Positions 11,041 to 23,789 of a stretch of DNA of 64,000 nt are shown piece after piece; the stretch's first letter is position 1; each line of letters opens with the position of its first letter. The DNA comes from Gigaspora rosea (taxonomy: Eukaryota > Glomeromycota > Glomeromycetes > Diversisporales > Gigasporaceae), in the NCBI GenBank assembly GCA_003550325.1, contig QKWP01000135.1:50067-114066 (forward strand). Direction: 5' to 3'. Made by a program: the position numbers and the translations under genes. The notes beneath the pieces are model-generated. The model worked only from the letters and a program-made list of their open reading frames with translations, did not search any database and had not been told where the DNA came from.

Positions 11041-12251
11041 AAATATGGAAAATGTACAAATTGTAATAAATACAACACGAATGAAGCATGGCGCCTATCG
11101 TGCGATCCTGACATAACAACAAAATGGACAAGTGGAAATAAGGATAATGATGATTGTATGAAATCGTTTCAACTTAGAACCTTTGCGTAGATCGAATGGA
11201 TTCCATTTGATCAATTGTCTAATATCAAAGAAGTTGGCAAAGGTGGATTTGGTTCTGTATTCAAAGCAACTTGGATGGATGGATGGCATACGGAAATTTG
11301 ATGGCAATGAATTTAATTATGTAAGAGCACGTGAATCATTGACCAGTTCTAAAGAAACCAATTTTTTAAAAGAGTAAGTTAATTTATTGCTTTTATGATT
11401 TATTTACTAATTTATTGAACTTATTCATTTTTTAAACTTTTAAGTTTAAAAGTCTTATGATATGTAAATTTAATCTTTGCAAACTCTCAATATATGGAAT
11501 AACTCAAAATAAAGAAACAAAAGAATATTTTATGGTATTTCAATACGCTAATAATGGGAGTCATAAATATTTAAGAAAAAACTTTGTTGAACTTAAATGG
11601 CAGACTAAATTGCAAATACTTAAAGATATTTTGAAGGATTTAAATAAAATTCATGATTACACAGGATATATTCACGCAGACTTTCATAGTGGTAACATTT
11701 TGCAAGGCCAACACACCAATAAAAATATACAATCTTATATTGCAGATTTAGGATTTTCCAGAAAAAAAGACGAATGTGTTTCAGAAGGCGATATTTATGG
11801 CGTCATACCCTATGTTGCTCTTGAAGTTTTATCAGGAACGCAACAATTTACACAAGCGGCAGATATTTATGGGTTTGGTATTATTATGGCAGAGATGTCA
11901 ACTGGACAAAGACCGTTTGATGGTCATGAATTTGGTACAAAGCTTGCAGTTAAGATTTGCAATGGACTGCGACCGGCATTTTCCTAAATGCTAATTGAAT
12001 TTGCTGAGAGATGCATGAATTCTGATCCAAAAAAACGGCCTAGTGCTACTGGTATTTATTATCAAATAGGATATTGGCTTCGAACGATAGCTAGTTCAGA
12101 TGACAATGAAATTGAAAAGCAATTTTTAGGTGCAGATAAAGTTATTAAATCATTGCCAATACCAAAGCATTCTGATGAAATGTACATTAGCAAAATTATT
12201 AGCACAAAATTAATTGTAAATGAAATTAAAGAAGGTATTTATTCAACATAA
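11041..12251 (+). pseudogene. Protein kinase, copy 1 (broken)
   Basis: Homologous to the copy at 49333. It begins with the KYGKCTNC lead and the WTSGNKD linker. TAG at 11188-11190 arises where 9 bp present in copy 2 are missing. The glycine loop is intact (GKGGFGSVF), but a 4-bp ggat duplication near 11275 shifts the frame. 24 bp that in copy 2 encode the beta-3 ALK lysine segment are deleted. A 71-nt GT-AG intron (11374-11444) is followed by the long frame 11457-11987 with HADFHSGNIL (catalytic loop; A replaces the usual R), IADLGFS (DFG position) and YVALEVL (APE with P to L). A deletion after RPAF (about 11980) breaks the frame again. Several independent lesions make this a pseudogene. Confidence 0.9.
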
Positions 12252-12286
12252 GGTAATGTGGTCAGGGGGTATTGTGGCCAAGTGAC

Positions 12287-12403
12287 ATATCTTGTGATCT
12301 AGTGATCAGAATTGGATAAATTTTATACCATTCGATTCGTCTCATCGAGACGAATTGAATGGTATAAAATTCGCCCAATTCCGATCACTAGATCACAAGA
12401 TAT
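12287..12403. repeat. 117-bp hairpin inside the hAT element
   Basis: Nearly complete palindrome: atatcttgtgatctagtgat is inverted at the other end and cattcgattcgtctc closes the loop. Related hairpins lie at 44983-45116 and 45173-45291. Confidence 0.85.
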
Positions 12404-12479
12404 CATCATCATTTATGCAAAATATAAGTTTTTGCGCATATTTGAATTTATTATTAAATATATATAGAATATTTAATAG

Positions 12480-12740
12480 TTAATAACTTATGATCCACTA
12501 GTCCGTTTTGGACGATTTTACCATCAAAATGACTGTCTCAGTGAGACGATTCTAACAAGTATAAAATCGTCAAAATCCAATCATCGGGTCCTGAGATCGA
12601 TATAGATTTATCTTATTTTATAAAATTATATTAGTAAATCTGCAAAATTTTTACATATTTACCTTTAACGATCTTGGGATCCCGTGATTGGTTTGTGCTT
12701 GTTAGAATCGTCTCACCGAGACGGTCATTTTGTGATGATA
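12480..12740. repeat. Inverted pair on the gtctcagtgagac motif
   Basis: The block at 12486-12605 recurs inverted at about 12655-12735 (gaatcgtctcaccgagac). The same family appears degraded at 33800-33950 and, with gatcctctcaatgagag, at 62310-62750. Confidence 0.65.
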
Positions 12741-13158
12741 GTAGCTTACCAGAGACACAAAAAAACTTACCCATGTAAATCCAAATATTCTGGTATTTCC
12801 CATGTAAATACAAAGTTTGATCTGAGAAAAGACATTGAAAAGGTTGGATCTAAGGAGAAAAAGGTTGGATCTAAGGAGAGAAAACGTTAAAGAGGTCTTT
12901 TGTGTGAGTATGTTTTTTGTCTTTTTTGTGCAAATTATTATAATTTATTAAAATTTGTACTGATTCTGTAAGAGAAAAAACAATAGCAACAGCTCTTTAT
13001 AAGAACATTAACTTTTGAATCTTGAATTTAATAAATTGGTTCCGGGTAAAAAAAACATTAGCAAAAACTCAAATTGGCTTTGAAGGTAGAAAATATTAGC
13101 AATGGCATTTTGCAAAAATACAATTTAGTAGTTATTAGTATTAATTTTTGGATAATAT

Positions 13159-13935
13159 AAAATGCACCTATGATGTTTTACACCATAGGTAAATTAGATT
13201 TACAAATTTGTGTAACAAAAACAAAAAATAAACTTTTACAGTGCACGACACTTAAAGACTAAAATAATTTTAAAAGCTAATAGCTCTTGATATAGAAAAG
13301 ATATCAAAAAAGAAAGCCACTATCTTGTAGTTTAGTTAATTTACTACAACTTAGCAGCTTTGTTTTTTAAAAAATTATTATTTGTTTTTAAGTTATAACA
13401 TTTTAAAGATGCTTAATTTTTATTTGATATGTAAAAAAATTGCCAAAAATGGGACAAATTATGTGACTTGGTTTTCTATGATTGGTTAATTTTAAAAAAT
13501 AAAATTTTAAAAAATTTTTAGCCAATCAGATTTTAGCAAATTAAAATATAAAAATCAAATTTTAGCCAATCAAAATATAGGAAATTAGCAAGATATCAAA
13601 ATTTACTATAAAAATTTTCAAAATGTGACAAAATCACATGATTTTAGTCTTTAAGTGTTGTGCACTGTATAAAACAAAAAATAAATTTTTATTACCTTAG
13701 AGTTAGGGTTAGACCTAGGATAGGGCAAAGGGCATAGTTTATACCAAAATTTAGCAAGGAATTTTTTTTATTAGAGCGCCAAAGGTGGTTTTATAAGCAA
13801 ACTTTAGAGATATGAATGTTTTTATAAAAAATAAACAAAAAAACTGAAATTTTATGTTACACTTGATCTTAAATTTTGATTGGCTATTCTAATAGTTTTG
13901 TGTAACATGGTGTAGAACACTATAGGTGCATTTTA
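13159..13935. mobile_element. MITE with aaaatgcacctat ends (777 bp)
   Basis: The left end aaaatgcacctatgatgttt is mirrored at 13905-13935 (acactataggtgcatttta). It contains the 13239 element and a short gttagggttag run at about 13700. Confidence 0.7.
13239..13667. mobile_element. Nested inverted-repeat element flanked by 21-bp direct repeats
   Basis: cagtgcacgacacttaaaga at the left is inverted at the right (tctttaagtgttgtgcactg). The flanks 13218-13238 and 13671-13691 are 21-bp direct repeats differing at one base, much longer than a DNA-transposon duplication normally is. Confidence 0.7.
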
Positions 13936-13990
13936 GTAGACCTGTTAATTTTTCATAATTATGGAACAGGCATAAATTGTTTCATCTTAT

Positions 13991-15766
13991 TCACGAGCAC
14001 AAGAATTTCTGAAGGATCTTTTTGTTGATAGCAATAAACTTTATTGCCAATTTTGTAATATTAGTATTGGTGGAAAACAAATCTACTGTTACTATATATA
14101 TAAATTCAAAAGCTTACCAGGATTCCTTCACTCTTATGTTACTGCTAATCATAATAATCATCAACAATCTTTTCATACTTCATTGGTGGTGCCAATGAAA
14201 AAAAGCAAATAATTAATGATTTAGTAAAAGTCTGGATTGAAGCGGACATTCCATTTGAGAAGATAGATAAAGTGCAAGACTTTTTTAAGAAATATTATAA
14301 AGAGAGGATCCATTCCTATTGCAGATAGCATTCGAAAATATCATTTGATGATGTATTTGAGCAACATTGTGAACAGCTTCAAAAAATGTTTGTGGCAAAT
14401 CAATCTTAGTACAGTAATAATTGATGAAACTACTGACAAAAAAGCCCGTAGTGTAGTTAATATACTTTTTAGCTATTAGGATCAAACAAAGTTAATTTCA
14501 GTTAACTCTTACCTCAAATTAATAATGCTACAGTAGGTCAATTGGCTTTTCAAATTTTAGTCAAGTGGGAGATACCTTTTAATCATCCATATCTTATTGT
14601 ATCAGACTCAGCTTATTTAAAAAAGTTTGTTTAAGAGGTTTTGTAGCCAGCAATGGTACAAGTTTGATACAATACATGTTGTGCACATATTATTCAATTA
14701 ATAAGATCAGTGTTTTATAAATTTATTTATATTTAATATTTGTTATAGATTTATAATATTAATTTTTAATTTATTAGTAAAGCTTGGACAAATATCTATT
14801 ATTTTTACAGTGTGCACAAGTTATGATTTATGTTAAAGGAAGATAGTCTAGATATATAGATTATCTTCATCAGCATGGAATTAAGAACAATTCAGATAAT
14901 GGTTTAAAATCCCAAAGTTCTTTGCAATTAACATTATGTTTTATGCCTTTATTTAATATGACGTGATGGAATTTGTGGTTTAAAATAGTGATATATATTT
15001 ACAATTATTTGAACTATATTCAGGCTTCTATCATAAAGAAAAGAAGCAAAATTCAAACGAAACAATTTTCAGTTTTTAATAATAATAATGAAAATGTTTT
15101 AATGGAAATATACTTGGCTTTTATTTGTTACTATTCATGTTAGTTTATATTGGATACAGAGTTTTTTCAAAAAGAAAAGAACACTATTTTTCTTTAATTA
15201 AAGCAAATTGAACAACTTGAAGCTTTTTTTATCAAAGGAATAACTACAACAAATTTTGATAATGAAATTAATAATATTCTTTCAAAATATAATACCAAAT
15301 TATCTACTTTTATACCAGTTTTTCAAGCTATATAATTTTGTATTTCAAAAATTTTTTGCACATTTTTCTAATCATCCTTTTTATTCACTTTTTAAAGCAG
15401 TTCATATTTTTGATCTGCATTATTTGAAAATATTTTTAGCAAACTGTGATATTCAAAATATAGTTTTAATATTCCACAATTATTAAATCCTTTTATAGAA
15501 CTTCTTTTTAAGAATGGTCTTTATATTGTAATTTAGACTTAAATGAAGTAGATTTTACAAATCTTTATAATTTTTGGGAAAAAATGGTAACTACTTTACC
15601 TCTTTTAAGTGAAATTGTATTTGATTATATATAGTTACCTATTTCTTCTAGTATAGTAGAAAATAGTTTTTTAGTTTATAATAATCTTTTTAATAATAAA
15701 AAACAAAATTTAAGTACAGAATCTTTTAAAAAGTTGAATATGATGTATTTCAATAATTTGAATTAA
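13991..15766 (+). pseudogene. hAT-family transposase, degenerate
   Basis: Cut-and-paste transposase remnant. Fragments in order: an N-terminal BED-zinc-finger-like piece (NKLYCQFCNIS, about 14035), the catalytic-region motif IIDETTD followed by SVVNILFSY (about 14417-14470), SDSAYLKKFV then a CCAHI motif (about 14600-14690), and the C-terminal dimerisation region SSSIVENSFLVYNN ... FKKLNMMYF ending at TAA 15764-15766. Numerous stops and frame changes separate the pieces. The order and spacing match a single hAT gene of about 600 residues. It lies inside the 12267-16354 inverted repeats, as expected for its own element. Confidence 0.85.
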
Positions 15767-15894
15767 TTTTTTTACAATAAATGCAATAAATTTATATTTT
15801 ATTTTAGTAAAATTTTTATCAAAATTTATTCCAAATATTTACGATTATCAAAATAAATTTTTGTGAATAATAAAAACAATTTTTTTGTATCTCT

Positions 15895-16265
15895 GTAGCT
15901 TATTCACAAAAAATTTTCTGGTTATATAACTTTTTGTAGCACAAACCAATCAAATTAGATGTAATGTAAAAATACAAAAATCAAAACAATCAAAACAATT
16001 AAAAAAAATGAAAGAATTAAAGTAATAAACGAGTAATTAAAGTTTGGGTTAGATGTTTGGTTAAAGTGCTACTAATACCAAAATTTTGCAAATAATTTTT
16101 TTTGTTAATGCACAGTAGATGATTTTATAAACAAACTTCAGAGTTATTGGTGATTTTTTTATGAAAAATCATAAAAAGCATGATTTTTATATTATACCTG
16201 ATCCAATTGGTTTATGCTACAAAAAGTTACATGATTCAAAAATTTTTTTGTGTATGAGCTATATA
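15895..16265. mobile_element. Nested MITE (about 370 bp)
   Basis: Left tagcttattcacaaaaaatt and taactttttgtagca are mirrored by tgctacaaaaagttac and tttgtgtatgagcta at the right. It lies between the transposase remnant and the right end of the hAT element. Confidence 0.7.
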
Positions 16266-16354
16266 GGTTCATTTTGGTAGTAAAATCATCCAAAACGGAC
16301 CAGTAAATCAAAAATTATTTGCTATCAAATAATTGGTCACAATACCCCCTATCT

Positions 16355-16880
16355 ACTCTAGAATTTAGTTTTTATATTATATTTGCATACTAATTATTTA
16401 TATCTAAAACTATATATAATATAAAGATTTTTTACAATAATATATTCTTTATTAAAATAATAAATATTCTACAAAAATCTATTTGCTTATTAAAAACTTT
16501 TATTAGTAGAAACTTTAATCTGACCACAATACCCATCTCCTTTATAAATTTGCTAAATTGATTTTTTAAAAATATTATTTAAGAGGTAGTCTGCTTCTAA
16601 AGGGGTAAAAAAATTGCAGATCTTATAATAAACAAAAACAGAAATTCATATAATATTTATAGTACAGGAATTTAGCTTGCTTATATCTAAAGTATTTTTT
16701 TTTATTATGTAAACTTTCTTTTAGTTTTTAATAATAATTGTAAAACTAATTTTTCTAATTCTAATAGCAGTTAAATCATTAAAATTAGTCAAATAAATCA
16801 CAAGATATAGGTTTGTTTTGAGTTTTTGCTATAGGGTTTTTTCTTAAAAATAGAATTATGTAAGATTCTATTTTTATATA
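16355..16880. other. Non-coding sequence right of the hAT element
   Basis: Contains the outer inverted-repeat end (ctgaccacaatacc, 16512) and otherwise plain A+T-rich sequence. Confidence 0.4.
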
Positions 16881-16881
16881 A

Positions 16882-17164
16882 GGGAGACCATTAAAGCCAG
16901 GTGCCTTTATATGTTTTTTTATTATTTAATTAAAATTAGAGTAAGGGTTAGTTAGGAGTTTGGGTTAGAATGTCTTATAGGTAAAATTGCCTTCCTGACA
17001 TTTTTTATTAATGCTTCAAGACAGGTTTAGATACTCGTTTCTTGTATTTTTGGTATTTTTCACTTTTTTTTTGTTTTTGTCTTGTCGGGCTGATCCGTAA
17101 CAATCAAAATTTACAATTTGATTGGCTGTCAGTCGTGTGATGGTACCTGGCTTTAACAGATCCC
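16882..17164. mobile_element. MITE family B copy 2 (283 bp)
   Basis: Same length and internal sequence as 7333-7616. The ends share ttaaagccaggt and its inverse. A tatataa duplication of 7 bp (16875-16881, 17165-17171) marks the insertion. Confidence 0.85.
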
Positions 17165-17249
17165 TATATAAGGCAATTAGTAAATCTCCGCCAATTTTTA
17201 TTATAAAATTTATACCCTTCAACTGTAGACTAACTCTTAATTATTTAAA

Positions 17250-17360
17250 TTTATCTTAAGCTAATTCTACTCAAATTAAATTTGAAATTACAAAGTTTAA
17301 AAGTTTTAAAAATTATTTTGATATTACTATTAAAAGTTATCAATTAGTTAAATTTTTTAT
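17250..17360 (+). pseudogene. Displaced 3' tail of kinase cassette copy 1
   Basis: About 105 bp (taagctaattctactcaaat ... ttatcaattagttaaat) matches the sequence immediately following the kinase of copy 2 (50633-50735). In copy 1 it lies 5 kb from the kinase body, separated by the 12267 hAT insertion and the family B MITE. Confidence 0.8.
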
Positions 17361-17628
17361 AAAATTGTAAATTATTTATTAAATTGATATTTAAATTTAT
17401 AAAAATCTTATAAGATTTTATTTTTAATTTATTTAAAAAAAAAATTCAAAATTGGTTCTAAAATTTAGATAAAAACTAGCAACAATATATAATTTCTGAT
17501 TCAAAAATGATTTAGTACTTAATAAAGATCTAGCTCTAATAGTTTTAACCAAAATTTTTGAATAATCCTATAAAAGTTTATAAAATGTTTTATAAAATAA
17601 ATTTTTAATAAATTTATTGTTGTATTAA
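17360..17628. other. Non-coding A+T-rich stretch
   Basis: No gene or ordered repeat seen. Confidence 0.4.
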
Positions 17629-17629
17629 A

Positions 17630-17823
17630 TTTTTTTTTTAGTCAAAGTGTCTACTTTGGGAATTGGCTTTTTATTCAAGATATGTTAGATCTCGGTGCCC
17701 TACATAGAGGGACATTAGACATTTGTACATTAATGAGAGTATAACTAGCCTTATTTGCAACTTTTGGTTGCCTATTTAAGTAGTCACCTGAAGGTTCTAT
17801 ACTAGCTGCTATATCTGCAATCT
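17630..17823 (-). mobile_element. 5'-truncated copy of the long tRNA-headed SINE
   Basis: Antisense match to the last 190 bp of the elements at 30745 and 54960: poly(T) at 17630-17639, then the inverse of cttgaataaaaa, gtacaaatgtc, ggcaaccaaaagttgca and gtagctagtgtagaacctt. The loss of the 5' part is typical of target-primed retroposition. Confidence 0.85.
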
Positions 17824-17829
17824 ATTATA

Positions 17830-19020
17830 AACATGCGTGCGGACAGATAAAAATTTTTCAAATTCCATTTCTGATAAGATTTACATCAAATATATGCAAG
17901 TATATCAAAAAAGTAAAATTTGTCAAGATTTTTACAATTGAAGCACATCAAGAAGATAATTTTTGTATCACTTTGCATAGAAATTAAGGGTCCGTTGCTA
18001 CGCTCCAGCCAATTTGAACCTCTATTTATAGCTATAAAATTTTTAGAAGCAGGTCTATTTGAAAAAAAGCACATTTATATATATATAGTAAAACTATTCT
18101 GGGTTAGTTTTAAATTTTTTGGGTAAAATTTATTCTACTGGATTTCTAGAATAAGTTATTGTCCAATCAGATTTTAAGTAACAGATAAAATTTTTTTTAA
18201 ATTTTACAGTTTTACCATTATGTACTATAGGTTATATAGTTATATAGCTGCAGCACAATATATTAAATTGGACAAATCTAAAAGTATTTGTATAGCAGAT
18301 AGTACATTACTTCATACTGTTTGTTTAGCATTTATTACTCTTTTTTAAATTGGCTAACCTTTTTTTTATTATAACAGTTTGTACTATTAATTTTTTAAAT
18401 AACCTATGATAATTCCTAATTTAATGGGCTTTCTAAGACCTTATTTTTTGTTTTCTTTAATAATGGAAAGTATAAGTATTTTAGTTTTCTTTTGTTATTT
18501 ATTTTTACTGCTATTTTTTTTTGAACAATACAAAGGTTTCAAAGATGAAATTTCTAACACTTTCTAATTAACTTGTAGAATGAGGTATAAAGTTGAGATT
18601 TCTGTGATTCGTTATTTCAAATATAGTATCATAATTGCTTTTTTTAGTAGGCTTTGTGATTAATGTGTTAAAAATTTTTTTTCTCTTAATATCATGCCAA
18701 TATTTTATTTAGCTTCTTTTCGTTTCTCTTTGTTATGCATGGGCAAATCACACTTTGACAATTTTTTTTCTATTATGGTTGTTAACTAAATAAAATATAA
18801 TAAACATGATTATATAGTGGTTAAACAGAATATTTAAATGGAATATAAGAGTGATTAATATCAAAAAGTAATGTTTTATTATACCATTATGTGATCGTAA
18901 ATTCTATTCTTCGCAAATGTATATTATATGTTACACAAAAAATTTACCACCGATTTCCTATGAAAAATGATCGACATACCCTCTATCCTTAAATATATAG
19001 TGCTGAAAATTTTAAATTTA
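17830..19020. other. Non-coding stretch
   Basis: A+T-rich with poly(T) runs. A short overlapping pair of open frames at 17886-18126 has no recognisable family. No gene supported. Confidence 0.4.
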
Positions 19021-19023
19021 AAA

Positions 19024-19147
19024 TTACATCTCAATAAAAAATTTTAAAGTTGCAAAATAAAATACGTAGTTTGATAGACTTTGTCAAAAGCTATCAAATT
19101 ACGTATTTTATTTTGCTACTTTAAAATTTTTTATTGAGAAGATACAA
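19024..19147. repeat. 124-bp hairpin MITE
   Basis: Arms catctcaataaaaaatttta and aatacgta(g/a)tttgatag repeat in inverse around a short loop at about 19082. Confidence 0.85.
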
Positions 19148-19466
19148 TTTAAAAAAATTATTAATTGATTTGATGTCTTTAGACTGCTCGCACCATATTT
19201 CGGATAACGTGTGTAACTCACGTGCATAAAAATCATAAAATTTCAAATGCCGGATAACAGTTGGTAAATGCAAAATCCAACAAATAGAAAATGCCGTATA
19301 ATAATCATTTATTGTTAATAAATGATTAGTAACATTATTGATCGGGATACTTAATGATAATAAACGTCACTACTGATTGTTATCGATTAAATAATCGATT
19401 AGCTGTTGACTATCATTATTTAGGTTGAAAAATTTTCTGATATAGCTATATACTAATACATGTATT

Positions 19467-19727
19467 TTATCGCGGTTTTCGAAACGGTTGAATATGGCAA
19501 ATAAAATGTTTTTGGCGTACACCCATACACCCATATACTCGTACACACACGATTACCTTAGCATTTTGATTGAAGTTCGATGGCCGATTTTATGTAATTG
19601 CAGAATTGTTCAGAACAATCATAAAATCGGACATCAAACTTCAATCAACGTGCGTGTACGAGGATATGAGTACGCCAAAAAAAAACTTTATTTGCCATAT
19701 TCAACCATTTCGAAAACCCGCGATAAA
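19467..19727. mobile_element. Inverted-repeat MITE (about 260 bp)
   Basis: Left tttatcgcggttttcgaaa and gaatatggcaaataaa are mirrored at the right; the arms continue through tggcgtac, cgtacac and gattgaagtt to a centre near 19605. The 81-codon frame across it is a by-product. Confidence 0.8.
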
Positions 19728-22700
19728 CAATAAATGATCTTAGTAATCATCATTTAAAACCGGGTAATTTTTAAAATCCTTTTTAAAGCCTTACAATTGA
19801 TCATATTAATGATCTTATCGATATAAGTGTTTCAAAAATCATTTGTTTTCAAATTTGATATGTAGAACAATATATTGACATAATGGCATATACCAATTTT
19901 TACGTACTTTTGATGAATTACCGTTACAAAATAATAGAATTTATTATCGGATAAAAATCTATATTAACATGACATCTGTAAATCTGATAAAACTTGCAGA
20001 TTTATCAATTTGAAAAATTTCAATTATCCTCAAATGAAACACGATTCATGCATGATAATTATTTCTCGATCATAGGCTGAATAAATGCTAATTTTATGCA
20101 AAATTTTATTTTTTTTTTTATTCCAACGAAGAATGAAAAATAATCAGACAAAGAAAATGAAAAAATCTCCTATTGAACGTTAATTATGCCTTTGCAGAAT
20201 GCGGGAAGAAATTGTCAACAAAGAAATTCGGAACTTAATTAGGGAAATAGGGATTTTTTTTTCGAATATAATGAGCTTTAAAGTTAGATTTTTATCTATG
20301 GAACATGATAAATACAGGGATGAATAAGCGCCATTTTCACATATTTGGAGATGAATATATATTACATAATAGCTTTTTGAGCATAAATAAATAAAAAAAA
20401 AGATTAATATATGCAGTACATTATACATGTTTTTACCCATGATAACGTGATAAGTTATAGATTAAAAAAAAAAAATTTTCGTCGGGTTAAATAAACACGA
20501 GAATCGGAAAGATGTACACGTTATCACTTGTTAGCATGCATCTTCATAATCTAGTTATTCCAAGAGATGCAACTTCTACTGGCACATACATTTTCACAAG
20601 AATATTCTCAACAAGGTTAATCGGATAAAAGTAATGAAAATTACAGAGAGATTAGTATATTATTAACGTTAAAGTTAAATTAATAAAAATGTATAATCAT
20701 AATTCATCATTTTGTATAAAACTTAAAATGTATGTGCATCATCTAGATTTGTGTAACTTTATAGGAAATAAAAAGTTCCCTCGAAAACGACCCACGAAAT
20801 GATATTCGTCGATCACATTGAAAAAAACAATATAACCTTAACCACGCATTGTAAGTTATATAGTAGGCGTCACTAAGATATTCGTTTGAAAAGAAGATCA
20901 TTTGCCATAAAAGAAGAACAATCGAAAATTGACAAGGGTGCACCATGAAAATGAAAATCCAATATTTTCCCTTGTACCAGGGAATTAATCTTTGCGTTGA
21001 AAGAAAGGACGTCTAAAAAGAGCATTTTAATTGTCTTATCACTTAAAAAAAAAAAAAACCAAAAAAACTATATATCACTATATAAGGAGAATTATAGACA
21101 ATTACTTTTTTTAGAATGTAATTTCAGTAACATGAACCTTGATATTACTGTATTAATTATTTTAATATCGTTAGAATTTGTTTTTTTAATCAAGACTCGG
21201 GGTATCAAAAAGTTCGGGAACTCGTATCTTTTTTTGAATATGTGACATTGGACAGAATCTCAAAAGGAGTATTGTTGAAAAAAACAAGACATGATAGGGA
21301 ATTACAAGTATTATTCCGGTTAGGGTACCGTACACATTGCAAGAGTATAATTGTTTGAAGTGTAACACAAAATTTTAATTTTAGAATGTTACAATAAGCA
21401 CAAAATGAAAGTGATACAGATGAAGTTAAGAAGCGATATCAAAATAGTAATGGTAATTTTGACGTATATTTGTAATTCAGCCACTTTTTCTTGAATATTC
21501 GAAACAGAATTGGCTTTTGTTTTTTTGAAACATGATTTGTTGGGGGAAAAAAGACATTTGCCAATGTATCAAGTTAGAAAGAAAAAAAAAAAACCAATTC
21601 CACCTACGTATGTAGATTAAAAATTAGGATTAGTGGTCAAAGCAACTTTCTCGATTTAAATTAATCAAAAGCCAAATGACCGAACAAAATATCACTAATA
21701 AGAATAAGATTTACGAGAAACTATTTCGGATATGCTTAGTTAGGAGGTCATATACTACGGTCAGACGATTTACATTATGTAATACTTGTTAATAAAATTT
21801 CCGACAACGGTTAAAACGATGTTTTGTTAGTATCGGAGTATAATAGTTTGAGATAAAATTGCATTATCCGGAGTAAGATAAAAATATACTAGTTTTATTT
21901 ATTAAAAATTAAACATTTTTAAATGTATATATACAGTATATTTAAAATATATATACAGTAACATGATATGCGTCAACAAAGTATAAGGAGAATTCTAACA
22001 AGGAAAAAAAAATTATTCGTTATAAATAAAATTAATACGTATCGATATTTCTTAATATTTACTAATTACTAATTATAGGTTTTATCTTTTTGAAACATGT
22101 TTCTACTTACCTTTGAAAATCAACCGAATATTAACGTTTTTAATAAAAAAATATTTAATAAATATTATTAACATTTAAAATACTGTATAAAGTTAATACG
22201 TAGAATATTATATAAGGATATTATATAAATATTATATAATTATGAATCATTCTTTTTGTTGACCAATCCAAAGATGGATTCGTTAAATTCACATGAATTA
22301 GGTCTTTTCAATTGTTAGAAAATAAATATTTGTATAAAAAAGGTTAAATTTATAGGTCAAACAATTAATAACATAGAGAAAGAGCACTGAATTTGGAAAG
22401 TTTAACATGTTTTTTAGTCTTAGTAAAACAGTAAAACAGTGCTAAAAAAAAAAAGTGTACGTAACGTAACTTACGTACGTACGTGCCAACATATCAGATA
22501 TTGTATATCAAAATATTTAAATGCATTAATATTTAATATTTAATATTTTTAATATTTTTAATATTTTTAATATTTAATATATATAATGTATCAATATCAA
22601 TATGTATAATTTGACTTTCATTTCCCGCCTGTGATTGTAAAAATAGTAAAAATAGACTGTGCCATCTTGTGTGCATTGTGTGGGGTAATGGCTCAAACAG

Positions 22701-23004
22701 TCATGCGTTTATTACATTACGTTGGGGAAGAAATAATATGAAATGATTTTTACATAGTCCGAGACAAAGCAAAATAGATTCTTTTAGTTTTATTAATTTT
22801 GAAAAAGATGAATACGTATTACTTTTTCATTAAATATCAATGCGTATTGTTCATAAGATTCTTTTTAGACAAATTATATCCAAATTGATTTTATGTTTGA
22901 ATTCACCAACTTACTTATCATTTACTACACATGCATGCGTTATACGTACGTACGTGTAGAATTCGGTAATATCTTATATAGCTGTATCAGTTATGTATGC
23001 TACG

Positions 23005-23058
23005 TATATGTTGTATATGTTGTATATGTTGTATATGTTGTATATGTTGTATATGTTG
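23005..23058. repeat. 9-bp microsatellite (tatatgttg)x6
   Basis: Six exact tandem units. Confidence 0.95.
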
Positions 23059-23739
23059 TATGCTATATGTTAAAACGAAATTTGGTGGTGGGAAAAAAAA
23101 ATATTTGAATAGAAATAAATAAATAATAAATAAATAAATTTTTGTATATTTTCAATCACGAGGATCATACAATTGAAACACAGAATCCAATATAACCGAA
23201 TCATCTTCCAACGAAGGGTAATACACGATTTAAAAACATACTTCAACAAGAAAATCTCACCATTTAAACAAGACCCTTACATATCTCTTTTAAAAATAAA
23301 AAAACTTTAGGTATTTTGGCGCAGCAATTCTAGCATATGTCGGCGTAGTTCTGTAGTAATAACACGCCACGTAAAATATTCTTGTTTCCGCAGTTTGGAG
23401 AATCTTCTTTATACAGTAAGATATGCGGATGTCGGCAGTTATAAGAAATACTAAGAAAAAATTCTACGTAACGATGGATGTGTAAAAAAAAAAAGAAGAT
23501 AAATCTGTAAAGAAAATACTTTGTAGAAGATTTCATATAAAATATATGTAATGCTATATATAAGGAAAAGATTAATTTTTTTCTTATTTCCTTTACATAA
23601 GACTACAAAGGTTATTGTAAAAAAATTTAGCGTAACGCTAGTACTGCTATCTATATAACTTTTGTTTCGTAATCGTATTATGAGTCACAATATAACAGAT
23701 AAAGTATTACTGTATAAATTTATATATACAGTATATATA

Positions 23740-23742
<3 letters not shown>

Positions 23743-23783
<41 letters not shown>
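23743..23783. repeat. Poly(A) run, 41 bases
   Basis: Uninterrupted A tract about 260 bp upstream of the WGR gene. Confidence 0.95.

Positions 23784-23789
<6 letters not shown>

Larger units (their letters stand above)
12267..16354. mobile_element. hAT-type composite element inserted after kinase copy 1
   Basis: The left end agggggtattgtggccaa is mirrored at 16337-16354 (ttggtcacaataccccct). Further in, the phrase agtccgttttggacgatttta (about 12500) is inverted at about 16270-16300. The interior carries a dead hAT transposase (13991-15766) and other MITEs. A second, outer pair (gtaatgtggtcag at 12254; ctgaccacaatacc at 16512) suggests it landed in an older related element. No intact 8-bp duplication is readable, so the insertion is old. 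Confidence 0.7.
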
